Shown here: positions 26,584 through 35,300 of the stretch, piece after piece
Numbering within the stretch: position 1 is the first letter of the stretch
Layout of the letters: every line of letters starts with the position of its first letter
From: Treponema rectale
GTDB lineage: Bacteria; Spirochaetota; Spirochaetia; Treponematales; Treponemataceae
NCBI RefSeq assembly: GCF_014202035.1
Contig: NZ_JACHFR010000002.1
Span: forward strand, 701,816 to 765,815
Direction of reading: 5' to 3'
DNA length: 64,000 nucleotides
Program-made: the position numbers and the translations under genes
Notes under the pieces: model-generated
What the model saw: only the letters and a program-made list of their open reading frames with translations
Databases searched by the model: none
What the model was told of the DNA's origin: nothing

Positions 26584-26611
26584 TTGACTTTACCTATCGA
26601 AAGTTTAGTAT
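26584..26611 (+). promoter_or_regulatory. Promoter immediately before the MATE gene
   Basis: TTGACT, 16 bp, TAGTAT. The ATG at 26620 is 8 nt after the -10, so only about 2 nt of leader are predicted. Confidence 0.6.
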
Positions 26612-26619
26612 GCACGTTT

Positions 26620-27966
26620 ATGAATGAAAATTCAGCAGAAAACAGAGGCTTGTCTGTAGTAAGACTGGCCTGGCCAATGTTTGTACAGCAGCTGCTGTCT
26701 ATGTTTCTCGGATATGTTGACACCATTATGGTCAGTCATTATTCAGACAATGCAGTAGGTGCTTTGGGAAATGCAAATCAGATAATCGGTTTTTTACTTC
26801 TTGCATTTTGTGTAATAAGCAGTGCTTCCGGCGTAATAATTTCTCAGTATCTGGGGGCAGGAAAGTCTTCTTCAGAGATGAATCAGATTTATTCCCTGTC
26901 AGTTGCCTTTAATGTTTTTATAAGTCTCTTTATTTCACTTATCCTTACTTTCTTTTCAAGACAGCTGCTGGCAGTTATTAAAGTTCCGGATGTAATGATA
27001 GATGATGCCGTTTCTTACATGAAAATCGTCAGTCTTTTCCTTTTTGCAAATGCTGCGGTAGGCATTTGCAGCCAGATTTTTAACTGCAATGGCCGGACGT
27101 TCTTTGGGATGATAGTAATGTTCGTTATGAATATCCTTAATATTGCCGGTAACTACATGTTCCTGTATGGTCCGCTTAAACGCCTCAACATGGGAATTGC
27201 CGGAGTTGCTGCATCTACGTCGGCAAGTCATATAATCGGACTTATTCTGTGTCTTATTTTTTTCTATAAAATCATAGGCGGAAGATTTTCTTTAAAGCAT
27301 TTTATTCCTTTTCCAAAGAGTCTGCTTTTTAAGATGATAAAACTGGGAATTCCTGCAGCGGGAGAAAGTTTTTCTTATACAGGTTCTGTAACGGTTATAG
27401 CTGTATTTGTAAATATGCTGGGACCGGATTCTGTTACGGCTAAAGCGTATTGTACTATTCTTACAGGTTTTTCTACGGTGTTCTCCAATTCAATTGCAAA
27501 TGCAGTTTCTATAATTACGGGGCATGCTGTAGGTGCCGGCCGCTATGAATATGCGTATAAAAAAGTAATGAAGTGTCTTCTGTGGGCAATGATAATTACC
27601 ATTGGGGTTGCCGGTATAAACTGGATTATTTCTCCGTATACTCTTTCTTTGTTTACAGAAAATGCATCAATAATAAAAATAGGAAGCGGCGTTATGCTTG
27701 TTGCCCTGTTCCTGGAAATAGGAAGGGTCACAAATTATGTTGTTATAAGAAGCATGAGGGCTGCAGGAGATATTCTGTTCCCTGTAATACTTGGAATTGC
27801 TTCCATGTGGGGAATTTCCATAGGAGCTTCCTGGTTCTTTGGAATATTCTGCGGCTTCGGGCTGGCCGGAGTATGGATGGGAATGGCTGCTGATGAAATT
27901 TTCAGGGCAGTAGTCGTATTCATACGCTGGCAGAAAGGCAGCTGGAAAAACCGCAGGGTGGTCTGA
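26620..27966 (+). CDS. MATE-family multidrug/sodium efflux protein
   Basis: The 448-aa product has about twelve membrane spans. Its N-terminal block (RLAWPMFVQQLLSMFLGYVD, then TIMVSHYSDNAVGALGNANQ) is typical of MATE transporters, as is the repeat-half block at LGIPAAGESFSYTGSVTVIA. It should export cationic compounds in exchange for sodium or protons. I chose the ATG at 26620 because the longer frame starts with a TTG that is actually the -35 box. No Shine-Dalgarno sequence precedes it. Confidence 0.93.
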   Translation: MNENSAENRGLSVVRLAWPMFVQQLLSMFLGYVDTIMVSHYSDNAVGALGNANQIIGFLLLAFCVISSASGVIISQYLGAGKSSSEMNQIYSLSVAFNVFISLFISLILTFFSRQLLAVIKVPDVMIDDAVSYMKIVSLFLFANAAVGICSQIFNCNGRTFFGMIVMFVMNILNIAGNYMFLYGPLKRLNMGIAGVAASTSASHIIGLILCLIFFYKIIGGRFSLKHFIPFPKSLLFKMIKLGIPAAGESFSYTGSVTVIAVFVNMLGPDSVTAKAYCTILTGFSTVFSNSIANAVSIITGHAVGAGRYEYAYKKVMKCLLWAMIITIGVAGINWIISPYTLSLFTENASIIKIGSGVMLVALFLEIGRVTNYVVIRSMRAAGDILFPVILGIASMWGISIGASWFFGIFCGFGLAGVWMGMAADEIFRAVVVFIRWQKGSWKNRRVV

Positions 27967-28112
27967 TTGAGGGGGTAGTACAAACCCTCAAAACGGCGAA
28001 GTCAAGGCTTTAAGCGTTAGCGTGCCTTGACTCGACGTATTTAGGTTTTAATACAAAACCTAAAAACGGCTGTGTCAAGGCTTTAAGTGAAACGTGCCTT
28101 GACCAGACGTAT
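27967..28112. repeat. Alternating two-hairpin repeat array
   Basis: Two composite units run in tandem. Hairpin A has arms TTGAGGG/CCCTCAA in the first unit and TTTAGG/CCTAAA in the second, each followed by AACGGC. Hairpin B has arms GTCAAGGC/GCCTTGAC in both, followed by GACGTATTT. Hairpin A also occurs alone at 9269-9299. The array fills the gap between the convergent MATE and ABC genes and may act as a terminator for both. Confidence 0.8.
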
Positions 28113-28113
28113 T

Positions 28114-29688
28114 TTAGTTTTCTATGATCCTGAACATAGGAGTTTCGCCCGGATGAAGTTCCAGAATGTGTTTTTCACATGGGCGTACTTCTGACGGATC
28201 ATGGGTTACATGAAGCAGGGTAGTAGTTCCTGTTTCTGCAACGGTTTCGATAAGGTCAAGAAGTTTTGTCCTGTAGTCTTCATCAAGGCCGTGGCAGGGT
28301 TCATCAAGTATAAGGACTTTTGGATTCTTTACGGCTGCCCTTATTATGAGGATTGCCCTCTGTTCTCCGTAACTTAATGAAGAAAAAGTTTCGTTTTCCC
28401 TTCCGGAAAAGCCTGCAAGCTTAAGCCATGCCCTTGCGGTTGCTTTTTCAAAGTCGGTTGGGATTTCATAAAGACCGATGCTGTCTTTGAAACCGGAGAT
28501 TATTACGTTTTCCAGAGTTGTTCCGCCTACCATTCTGTATTCAACGTGAAGCCTGTAGCTTACAATGCCCAGCCTGCGTTTTATATCCCAGATTGTTTCT
28601 CCGGAACCCCGTCTTTTACCGAAGATTTTTATGTTTTCCCGGAATACCTGCATGTTGTCTCCGGTTATAAGCTCAAGAATAGTTGTTTTTCCAGAACCGT
28701 TTGGTCCGCGGATAAGCCAGTGTACGCCCTTCTTTATTTCCCAGTTAAGGTTTACCAGAACGTGATGATCTTCCCAGCCTACGTTTACGTTTTCAAAACT
28801 GATAAGGCTTTCTTCATCAGAATCTTCTGCCGGAGAAAGGGCATGGCTCTGTTCCCGTATGGTTTTTAATTCATTAAGGAATTCTGTTTTTGTTTTTTCC
28901 CGCTCAAGAGCTTTTTTAGCCCTTCTTTCTTTTACAAGGGTTTCGTATTCATCACGGCTGCCGCAGAAAGATATTTTTTTGTCTTTAAACTCCAGTACCC
29001 GGTTTATGCTGTCAGGAATTTCATGAAAGCGTTCCATGCACAATATAATTGTAGGAAATCCACCGTTTTCCTGGGCATTTGTCTGTCTGTGAGAAAGGGT
29101 ATCAAAAAATTCCAGGAGTATGCGCCGGCTTTCTGCATCAAGTCCTGCAAAGGGATCGCTTAAAATGAGCAGCCTGCATCCGGAAAGAAGAGCCCTGCAT
29201 AAAAGGGTTCGCCTTATTTCTCCTGTGGACATATATCTTAGTCCCCGGTCCAGTATTTTTTCTACGCCACAGAGCTTTATCTGCGGGAAGGTTTCAAGTC
29301 TCGAGGCAACAGGGGGCAGGGGAGCACCTTTTTTTGAGGAACCTCCTAATACTTCACAGATGTACTGTCTTCCCGTTCTTCCGATGTCTTCTTTATCCAT
29401 GTATTCGCTTTCGTCACGCATACGTTCTTCTTCTATTAAAGAAGCTGCTGCTTCAAGGGAAACTACAGCCACGCTGTCTCCGAACTGAGAATTAAAACAG
29501 GAATCTTTTGATTCAGTGCAGAATTCTGCCTTGCCGGAAAGAGCGTCTACAAAAGCAGCTTTTCCTCCGCCGTTAGGACCTGTAATGAGCCATGCTTCCG
29601 TACCGTGCATTTCAAAATTAAGGTTTTCCAGAATGTGTACAGAGTTTTTTTGAACGGAACAGTTTTTTATCTGAATGAGGTTTTCCAT
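28114..29688 (-). CDS. Duplicated ABC ATPase, ModF/PhrA-like, with degenerate first domain
   Basis: The 524-aa product has two ABC ATPase domains and no membrane segment. The C-terminal domain is canonical: GPNGSGKTT, signature LSYGEQ, Walker B VLILDEP. The N-terminal domain is altered: Walker A reads GPNGGGKAA (no Ser/Thr), Walker B reads LLILSDP (Asp replaced by Ser, catalytic Glu by Asp), though a signature MSTGE remains. The layout matches ModF/PhrA-type soluble ATPases of poorly known role. No permease gene is adjacent. A clear AAGG ribosome site precedes the start. Confidence 0.85.
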   Translation of the reverse strand: MENLIQIKNCSVQKNSVHILENLNFEMHGTEAWLITGPNGGGKAAFVDALSGKAEFCTESKDSCFNSQFGDSVAVVSLEAAASLIEEERMRDESEYMDKEDIGRTGRQYICEVLGGSSKKGAPLPPVASRLETFPQIKLCGVEKILDRGLRYMSTGEIRRTLLCRALLSGCRLLILSDPFAGLDAESRRILLEFFDTLSHRQTNAQENGGFPTIILCMERFHEIPDSINRVLEFKDKKISFCGSRDEYETLVKERRAKKALEREKTKTEFLNELKTIREQSHALSPAEDSDEESLISFENVNVGWEDHHVLVNLNWEIKKGVHWLIRGPNGSGKTTILELITGDNMQVFRENIKIFGKRRGSGETIWDIKRRLGIVSYRLHVEYRMVGGTTLENVIISGFKDSIGLYEIPTDFEKATARAWLKLAGFSGRENETFSSLSYGEQRAILIIRAAVKNPKVLILDEPCHGLDEDYRTKLLDLIETVAETGTTTLLHVTHDPSEVRPCEKHILELHPGETPMFRIIEN

Positions 29689-29732
29689 AATACAGCCTTC
29701 TTTATTTTTAGATTATATGCGTGTCTTTATAA

Positions 29733-29766
29733 TAAAAAAAAGCCGCCTCTAAGTGAAGCGACTTTT
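29733..29766 (-). terminator. Terminator of the CBM48 gene
   Basis: Arms AAAAGCCGC and GCGACTTTT (one mismatch), followed on the minus strand by a run of T residues. It separates the CBM48 gene from the ABC ATPase gene. Confidence 0.8.
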
Positions 29767-29805
29767 CGTATGAAAATTCTTTGTAAGTAACAGAAGTATT
29801 ATTTT

Positions 29806-30114
29806 CTAGCAGATTACAACAGAATTATCTGTATGAGAGAAAGGAGCCGGGATGTACTTATCTGCTGCCCAATCATTTTCCCACTGCTTGCCGTCTAAGA
29901 GATAGCGGAACTGATATTCCTTACCAGCCTCAAGCGGTACTTTTACGGAGAATGTTCCGTCTTTTCCTTTTTTGAGAGGTGTTTCAGTGCTGCTCCAACC
30001 ATTAAAATCACCGGCAACTGTTATAGTTTCTGCACCATGCGCAGCATCCTTAGAAACAGAAAATGTTACGTTGCAGGTAACTTTGTCCTTTGAATAGGAT
30101 TTCTTTAAAGCCAT
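29806..30114 (-). CDS. Stand-alone CBM48 glycogen-binding domain protein
   Basis: The whole 102-aa product is one domain of the CBM48/AMPK-beta type, seen in ITVAGDFNGWSSTETPLKK, GTFSVKVPLEAGKEYQFRYL and DGKQWENDW. Such domains bind glycogen or other alpha-glucans and normally sit on branching or debranching enzymes; here nothing else is attached. It is likely cytoplasmic. It has an AAAGGAG ribosome site, its own terminator, and a neighbouring gene unrelated to glycogen. A scaffold or regulatory role in glycogen metabolism is inference. Confidence 0.88.
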   Translation of the reverse strand: MALKKSYSKDKVTCNVTFSVSKDAAHGAETITVAGDFNGWSSTETPLKKGKDGTFSVKVPLEAGKEYQFRYLLDGKQWENDWAADKYIPAPFSHTDNSVVIC

Positions 30115-30266
30115 GCAAAACTCCTTTAAATTTGTAACTTTCTTTAATAATAAAAAATTATAATATCAATAATTTAAATTTGCAATATTTAAAGTAGTCT
30201 GTGGTGTTTCTGCAATCCTTTTCATAAGAAAATTTTTCAAAAAAAGTTTTAAAAGAAGTGCTTTAC

Positions 30267-30295
30267 TTGAATTTAACTCTTTCATATTGTATAGT
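30267..30295 (+). promoter_or_regulatory. metK promoter
   Basis: TTGAAT, 17 bp, TATAGT. The expected start near 30302 leaves a leader of about 90 nt before the metK ATG. Confidence 0.65.
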
Positions 30296-30301
30296 TCTTG
30301 A

Positions 30302-30392
30302 ACATTCAAATCAGCCGCCGATTTATCCAAATTGCAGAGCGGTAACTGCTTCGTATGAATGCAGTAAATCTTGCTAAAAGGGAGGCTCTATT
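30302..30392 (+). promoter_or_regulatory. Structured metK 5' leader, possible cis-regulator
   Basis: The predicted leader can form a small hairpin AAATC/GATTT (about 30308-30325), then ACTGC/GCAGT (30345-30365). An outer pairing AGAGC/GCTCT (30336-30340 with 30385-30389) would enclose the GGAGG ribosome site. GCAG at 30334 can instead pair with CTGC at 30346, excluding the second hairpin. It does not match the SAM-I, SAM-II or SAM-III patterns I know. Regulation by SAM is only a suggestion. Confidence 0.4.
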
Positions 30393-31598
30393 ATGAGCGC
30401 TGTCTTAAACAAAAATCACTATTTATTTACATCAGAATCAGTTGGAGAAGGACATCCTGACAAGCTTTGCGATCAGGTTTCAGATGCAATTCTTGATTAT
30501 GCACTTTCCCTTGATAAAAATGCCCATGTTGCCTGCGAAACTTTTTCTACGACAAATTTTATTCTCGTAGGCGGAGAAATAGGTTTTCAGGATCCAAAAG
30601 TAAATCTTGATGAATTTAATTCAAATGTAGAAAAAATTGCCCGCCAGGTTGCCCTTGATATCGGTTATGATTCAGCAGAAAAGGGTCTGGACGGAAAAAA
30701 CTGCATTTTTGAAAACCGTCTTCATGCACAGTCCGCAGACATTAATCAGGGAGTTGTAGGAAAAGGTCTTGATGAATATGAAGGAAAGCAGGGTGCCGGT
30801 GATCAGGGAATGATGTTTGGTTTTGCATGTAATGAAACTCCTTCACTTATGCCTGCTCCGGTTTATTATTCACATCAGATTCTTCTTAAAGCTCATGAAC
30901 TTCGTCATTCAGGGGCAATAAAATGGCTTCGTCCTGATGCTAAATCTCAGGTTACCATTGAGTATGACGGTTTTAAGCCGGTAAGAATTGATACAGTCGT
31001 TGTTTCTCATCAGCATGAAGATTCAGTTTCTCATGAAGAAATTGAGACTGCTATTATAGAAAGAATTATTAAACCTGTTCTTGAACCAACAGGACTTCTT
31101 GATGAAAATACAAAATACTATATAAACCCGACAGGCCGTTTTGTTACAGGTGGTCCGGACGGGGATGCAGGTCTTACAGGACGTAAGATTATCGTTGATA
31201 CTTATGGCGGAATGGGTCGTCATGGAGGCGGTGCTTTCAGTGGAAAGGATCCTTCTAAAGTAGACCGTTCAGCAGCTTACATGGCCCGCTATATTGCAAA
31301 GAATATTGTTGCTGCAGGTCTTTCTGACCGTGCGGAAGTAGAACTTGCCTATGCAATCGGTGTTCCGTTCCCGGTTTCAGTTATGGTAGAAACTTTCGGT
31401 ACAGAAAAGGTTGCCCGCCAGAAAATTGAGGCTGCTGTAGAAAAAGTTTTTGATTGTACTCCTGCAGGAATTTCTGAAACTCTTAACCTTAAGCAGCCTA
31501 TTTATCGTAAGACTGCAAGTTACGGTCACTTCGGAAGAGAAGGTTTCCCTTGGGAAAATACTGATAAAGTTCAGGCACTTAAAGAAGCTGTAAAATAA
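30393..31598 (+). CDS. metK: S-adenosylmethionine synthetase
   Basis: The 401-aa product has all hallmarks of Met[30 protein letters not shown] (methionine/ATP site) and [19 protein letters not shown] (P-loop-like phosphate site). It makes S-adenosylmethionine from methionine and ATP. Length and motifs are normal. A strong GGGAGG site precedes the ATG and may be masked by leader structure. It is followed after 18 bp by nth, probably in the same transcript. Confidence 0.98.
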   Translation: MSAVLNKNHYLFTSESVGEGHPDKLCDQVSDAILDYALSLDKNAHVACETFSTTNFILVGGEIGFQDPKVNLDEFNSNVEKIARQVALDIGYDSAEKGLDGKNCIFENRLHAQSADINQGVVGKGLDEYEGKQGAGDQGMMFGFACNETPSLMPAPVYYSHQILLKAHELRHSGAIKWLRPDAKSQVTIEYDGFKPVRIDTVVVSHQHEDSVSHEEIETAIIERIIKPVLEPTGLLDENTKYYINPTGRFVTGGPDGDAGLTGRKIIVDTYGGMGRHGGGAFSGKDPSKVDRSAAYMARYIAKNIVAAGLSDRAEVELAYAIGVPFPVSVMVETFGTEKVARQKIEAAVEKVFDCTPAGISETLNLKQPIYRKTASYGHFGREGFPWENTDKVQALKEAVK

Positions 31599-31616
31599 AA
31601 GACTGTAAATAAAAAT

Positions 31617-32249
31617 ATGAAACTGCTGTCAGAAAGTGAAATTGAAGAAGTTTTCAACCGGTTCATGAAGGTAAATCCAAATCCTCAGTCAGAACTGAAA
31701 TGGACTTCACCTTTTACTCTTCTGGTGGCAGTTGTTCTTTCCGCTCAGGCTACGGATAAAAGCGTAAATATTGCGACAGAAAAACTTTATGCTGTAGCTG
31801 ATACTCCTCAGAAAATTCTTGCCCTTGGAGAAGAGGGCCTTATACCTTATATAAAATCCATTGGACTTTATAAATCAAAAGCAAAACATGTTATTGAACT
31901 CTGCCGTAAGTTAATAGAAGATTTTAACGGAGAAGTTCCTTCAACAAGAGATGAACTCATGACTTTAAGCGGGGTTGGCCGAAAAACTGCAAATGTAGTT
32001 CTGAATGTGGTTTTTCATAAGCCTGTCATGCCGGTGGATACGCATTTAATGAGAATTTGCCCGAAGATTGGTCTTGCTGAAGGTTCTACCCCGGAACAGA
32101 TAGAAACTTCTCTGGTAGAGCGTATTCCTTCAAAATTCATGGAGCATGCCCATCACTGGCTGATTCTTCATGGCCGCTATGTATGTAAGGCAAGAAATCC
32201 CCTGTGCGGGCAGTGTCTTATAAGTGATATCTGCCTTCATAATCAGTAA
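31617..32249 (+). CDS. nth: Endonuclease III (DNA glycosylase/AP lyase)
   Basis: The 210-aa product shows the helix-hairpin-helix LSGVGRKTANVV with the catalytic lysine, the catalytic aspartate in MPVDTH, and a C-terminal 4Fe-4S motif with spacing C-x6-C-x2-C-x5-C. It removes oxidised pyrimidines in base excision repair. Length is standard. No clear ribosome site lies before the ATG, so it may depend on coupling from metK 18 bp upstream. Confidence 0.97.
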   Translation: MKLLSESEIEEVFNRFMKVNPNPQSELKWTSPFTLLVAVVLSAQATDKSVNIATEKLYAVADTPQKILALGEEGLIPYIKSIGLYKSKAKHVIELCRKLIEDFNGEVPSTRDELMTLSGVGRKTANVVLNVVFHKPVMPVDTHLMRICPKIGLAEGSTPEQIETSLVERIPSKFMEHAHHWLILHGRYVCKARNPLCGQCLISDICLHNQ

Positions 32250-32302
32250 AAAAAGTAAAAAAACTACCCTTTTGGATAGGACGCAGATTTTTTTTTGTCG
32301 TG

Positions 32303-32308
32303 TATAAT
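32303..32308 (+). promoter_or_regulatory. -10 box 6 nt before the large lipoprotein gene
   Basis: Perfect TATAAT, then ATACTT, then ATG at 32315. There is no Shine-Dalgarno sequence and no good -35. The predicted transcription start coincides with the A of the ATG. Confidence 0.6.
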
Positions 32309-32314
32309 ATACTT

Positions 32315-35300
32315 ATGAAGGTGTGTTATTTTTACAAAAAGTGGATTTTCTTTATATTTTTAACAGTCGCTTCAATTATATTGTTTTCCTGTGATTTTAA
32401 TACGCTTTTAGATCCGGATGTTGATAAACCTGTAAACGGTTATTTTGAATACTGGTCGCAGACATGTCAGTTTGCAAAAGTTGAATATGGTTCAGAAAAT
32501 ACTGTCATTAATGGAATTGTAAACCTTGCAGCCAGGGACAGAGTTCAGATAGATGTTGTATGTATAAATCCTAAGGAGCATAAACTTCTCAGCAGGGACG
32601 GGAACTGTTTTTGCTTAAAGAAAGATTCTGAAACTGTAACCTGTACGGAGTGGACGGAAGAAAATATTACGCCAGACCTTATAAGAATTACTGCAGAACT
32701 TTCGGATGATTATGAAGGAGAAGAAATTTTTCTTGAAGGCTGCCTCTGGCCTGAAAATCGAGTTGAGCTGGGAGAAGAGCAGTTGCGGGAAGCTAATCCG
32801 GAACTTTTTGTTTCAGCAAAATTCATTCAGAATACTCCGCCGGATAATGTTTCTAATCTGTATGTACCTTCAGGACTGATTGACGGAAGGCATTATGTGT
32901 CTTTTGAACTGACGGACATGACTTTAAAAAGAAATGCCGGTTCTACTTATGAATTGAGTTATTATCTCAGGGAAGAAGACGGAAGTTTAATTTATAAGGG
33001 TACAAAAATGCTTGCCCTGGAAGATAATAAAAATTTTCCGGACAGTAAGTTTATTTATTATTTTGATGAGCAGGAAGAAAATCTTCTGTATGAGTATTGT
33101 GTTCAGGTATATGGTCCCCGCGGATTAAAAGCTTCTGTAATTTCTACTGCTCCTGGGCTTGGACTGCATACGCTTCTTGAACCGGAAATCGAGTTTAGTA
33201 AAGAATATAATCAGAAAAAAGATGACGACGGTTATGAATATATAGAAGTTGCAGAAGAATCTGATGAAGTTACATACTGCATAAGCGCGGAAGAACCTGG
33301 GGTAGAGCTTACCGGAACTGTAGACGGAGCAGCTTTCAGCGGAAATTCAGAGGGAAGTCTTGCCTGCGGTGCTCATATTCTTACAGCAACAGTTCATATG
33401 GATAGCTGCCGTGATATTACTGTCATTAAGAAGATAATGATTGTAAGGTCGTTAAGAGAAGCGGAATTTGAGTTTGAGCCTGGCTTTAACGGAAATACAG
33501 ATTCTGAAGGTTATGAATATATAGAAGTTGCAGATGAACAGACGCCGGTAGCCTTTAGCGTTACTTCTCCAGATTCAGGTACTACGGTTACGGGAACTCT
33601 TGACGGAGAAGAAATACAGCAGGATATGACCGGTAATCTTTTTGCAGGATATCATACTTTGGTTGTTACGGTTCAAAAAGATTATTATACGGATTCTGTT
33701 ATTACTAAAAAAATTCGTGTAGTAAAGACAATGTCCGGGGCTCCTATTGAACTTGCTTCTAATGGAAAAGCAAACGGATTAACTGCAGAAAAGTCCGGGG
33801 AACAGTATGAAGTATTTGAGTATAATGGCAGTGGCCTTGACGTAATTGTAACAAAACCTGAAGAGGCTTCTTCTGTAAAAGTTGTTGTTAACGGAACGGA
33901 AAGTTCTACTGTAAAAACTCTTGCAGACGGATTTAATGAAATTACTGCAACTGTATATAAAGAAAATTATCTTCCGGTTGAAGTTTCCAGAAAAGTATAT
34001 GTTGTTCCAAAACTTACGGAACCTTCTGTTGAGTACAGTTCTGACGGGGTATTTAACGGACAGACTGCTGTATCCGGTGAGGCAGAATTTGATGTAGTTG
34101 AATATACGGATTCCTTTAAGATGGAGATTACAAATACATATTCATCTTCCGGTTCTACTCTTACGGTTTCTGTAAATGGAAATAAAACAACCGGCAGTTC
34201 TCAGGAAATAGTACTGGCTTCAGAATACAGCGAGGGATTTAAGACAGTTACGGCAACAGTGACAAAGGATTATTGTCTGCCGGTCAGCGTTACAAAGAGG
34301 TTCTATGTTGTTCCAAAACTTACGGAACCTTCTGTTGAATACAGTTCTGACGGAACATTTAATGGACAGACTGCTGTATCCGGTGAGATGGATTTTGATG
34401 TAGTTGAATATACGGATTCCTTTAAGACGGAGATTACAAATACATATTCATCTTCCGGTTCTACTCTTACGGTTTCTGTAAATGGAAATAAAACAACCGG
34501 CAGTTCTCAGGAAATAGTACTGGCTTCAGAATACAGCGAGGGATTTAAGACAGTTACGGCAACAGTGACAAAGGATTATTGTCTGCCGGTCAGCGTTACA
34601 AAGAGACTCTATGTTGTTCCAAAACTTACGGAACCGGAAATTGAATTTACAAACAAGACTTCTGAATCAGGAAGTAAAATATTATTCAGTTATCTTTCTT
34701 ATGACAATCTTCTGATGAATGTAAATGACACTTACCAGGGTGAAAATTCCACCATGACAATAGTTCTGGACGGTTCAACTTATACAGGTAATATGACAGG
34801 TAAGGAACTTGCTGTGGGAGAGCATAGTCTTGAAGTAACTGTTGAAAAATCTTTATGTGAGAGTGTAAGTGTAAGTAAAAACTTTACCGTCGGTATTAAA
34901 CCTGTAATTCTTTCTGTTGGGACAATCTCTGCATATAATACTGACGGCGGTAATAATGTTGACCTGAAGGGATATTTCTATGCTGCAACAACAGATACTT
35001 CTCAAGTAACATTAAAAGCCTATACCGCTTCTAAAGGAACAACTGTTTCTAAAAATCATACGATTTATCCTGATGGCCATACGCTGTATTTAAAATCGCC
35101 TGACTCTGTTTTCTATTTTTATTCATCAAAAATAGAAGATTATGATAAGGGGTCAAGTAATGATGACCTTGGAACAGTTAATTACGGACAGTCAGATGCA
35201 ACAAGAAACTTAAAGGCATTAAAATCGAATAAGTACTTTAGTGTTAATTCAACAAATTCATCCCGCGGCCGTTATTCATTCAATGTCAGTCTTTCTGAAG

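Noticed and set aside
30302-30392. SAM-I riboswitch
   Set aside because: The conserved SAM-I core and its long four-way structure are absent; only a short local fold is possible.
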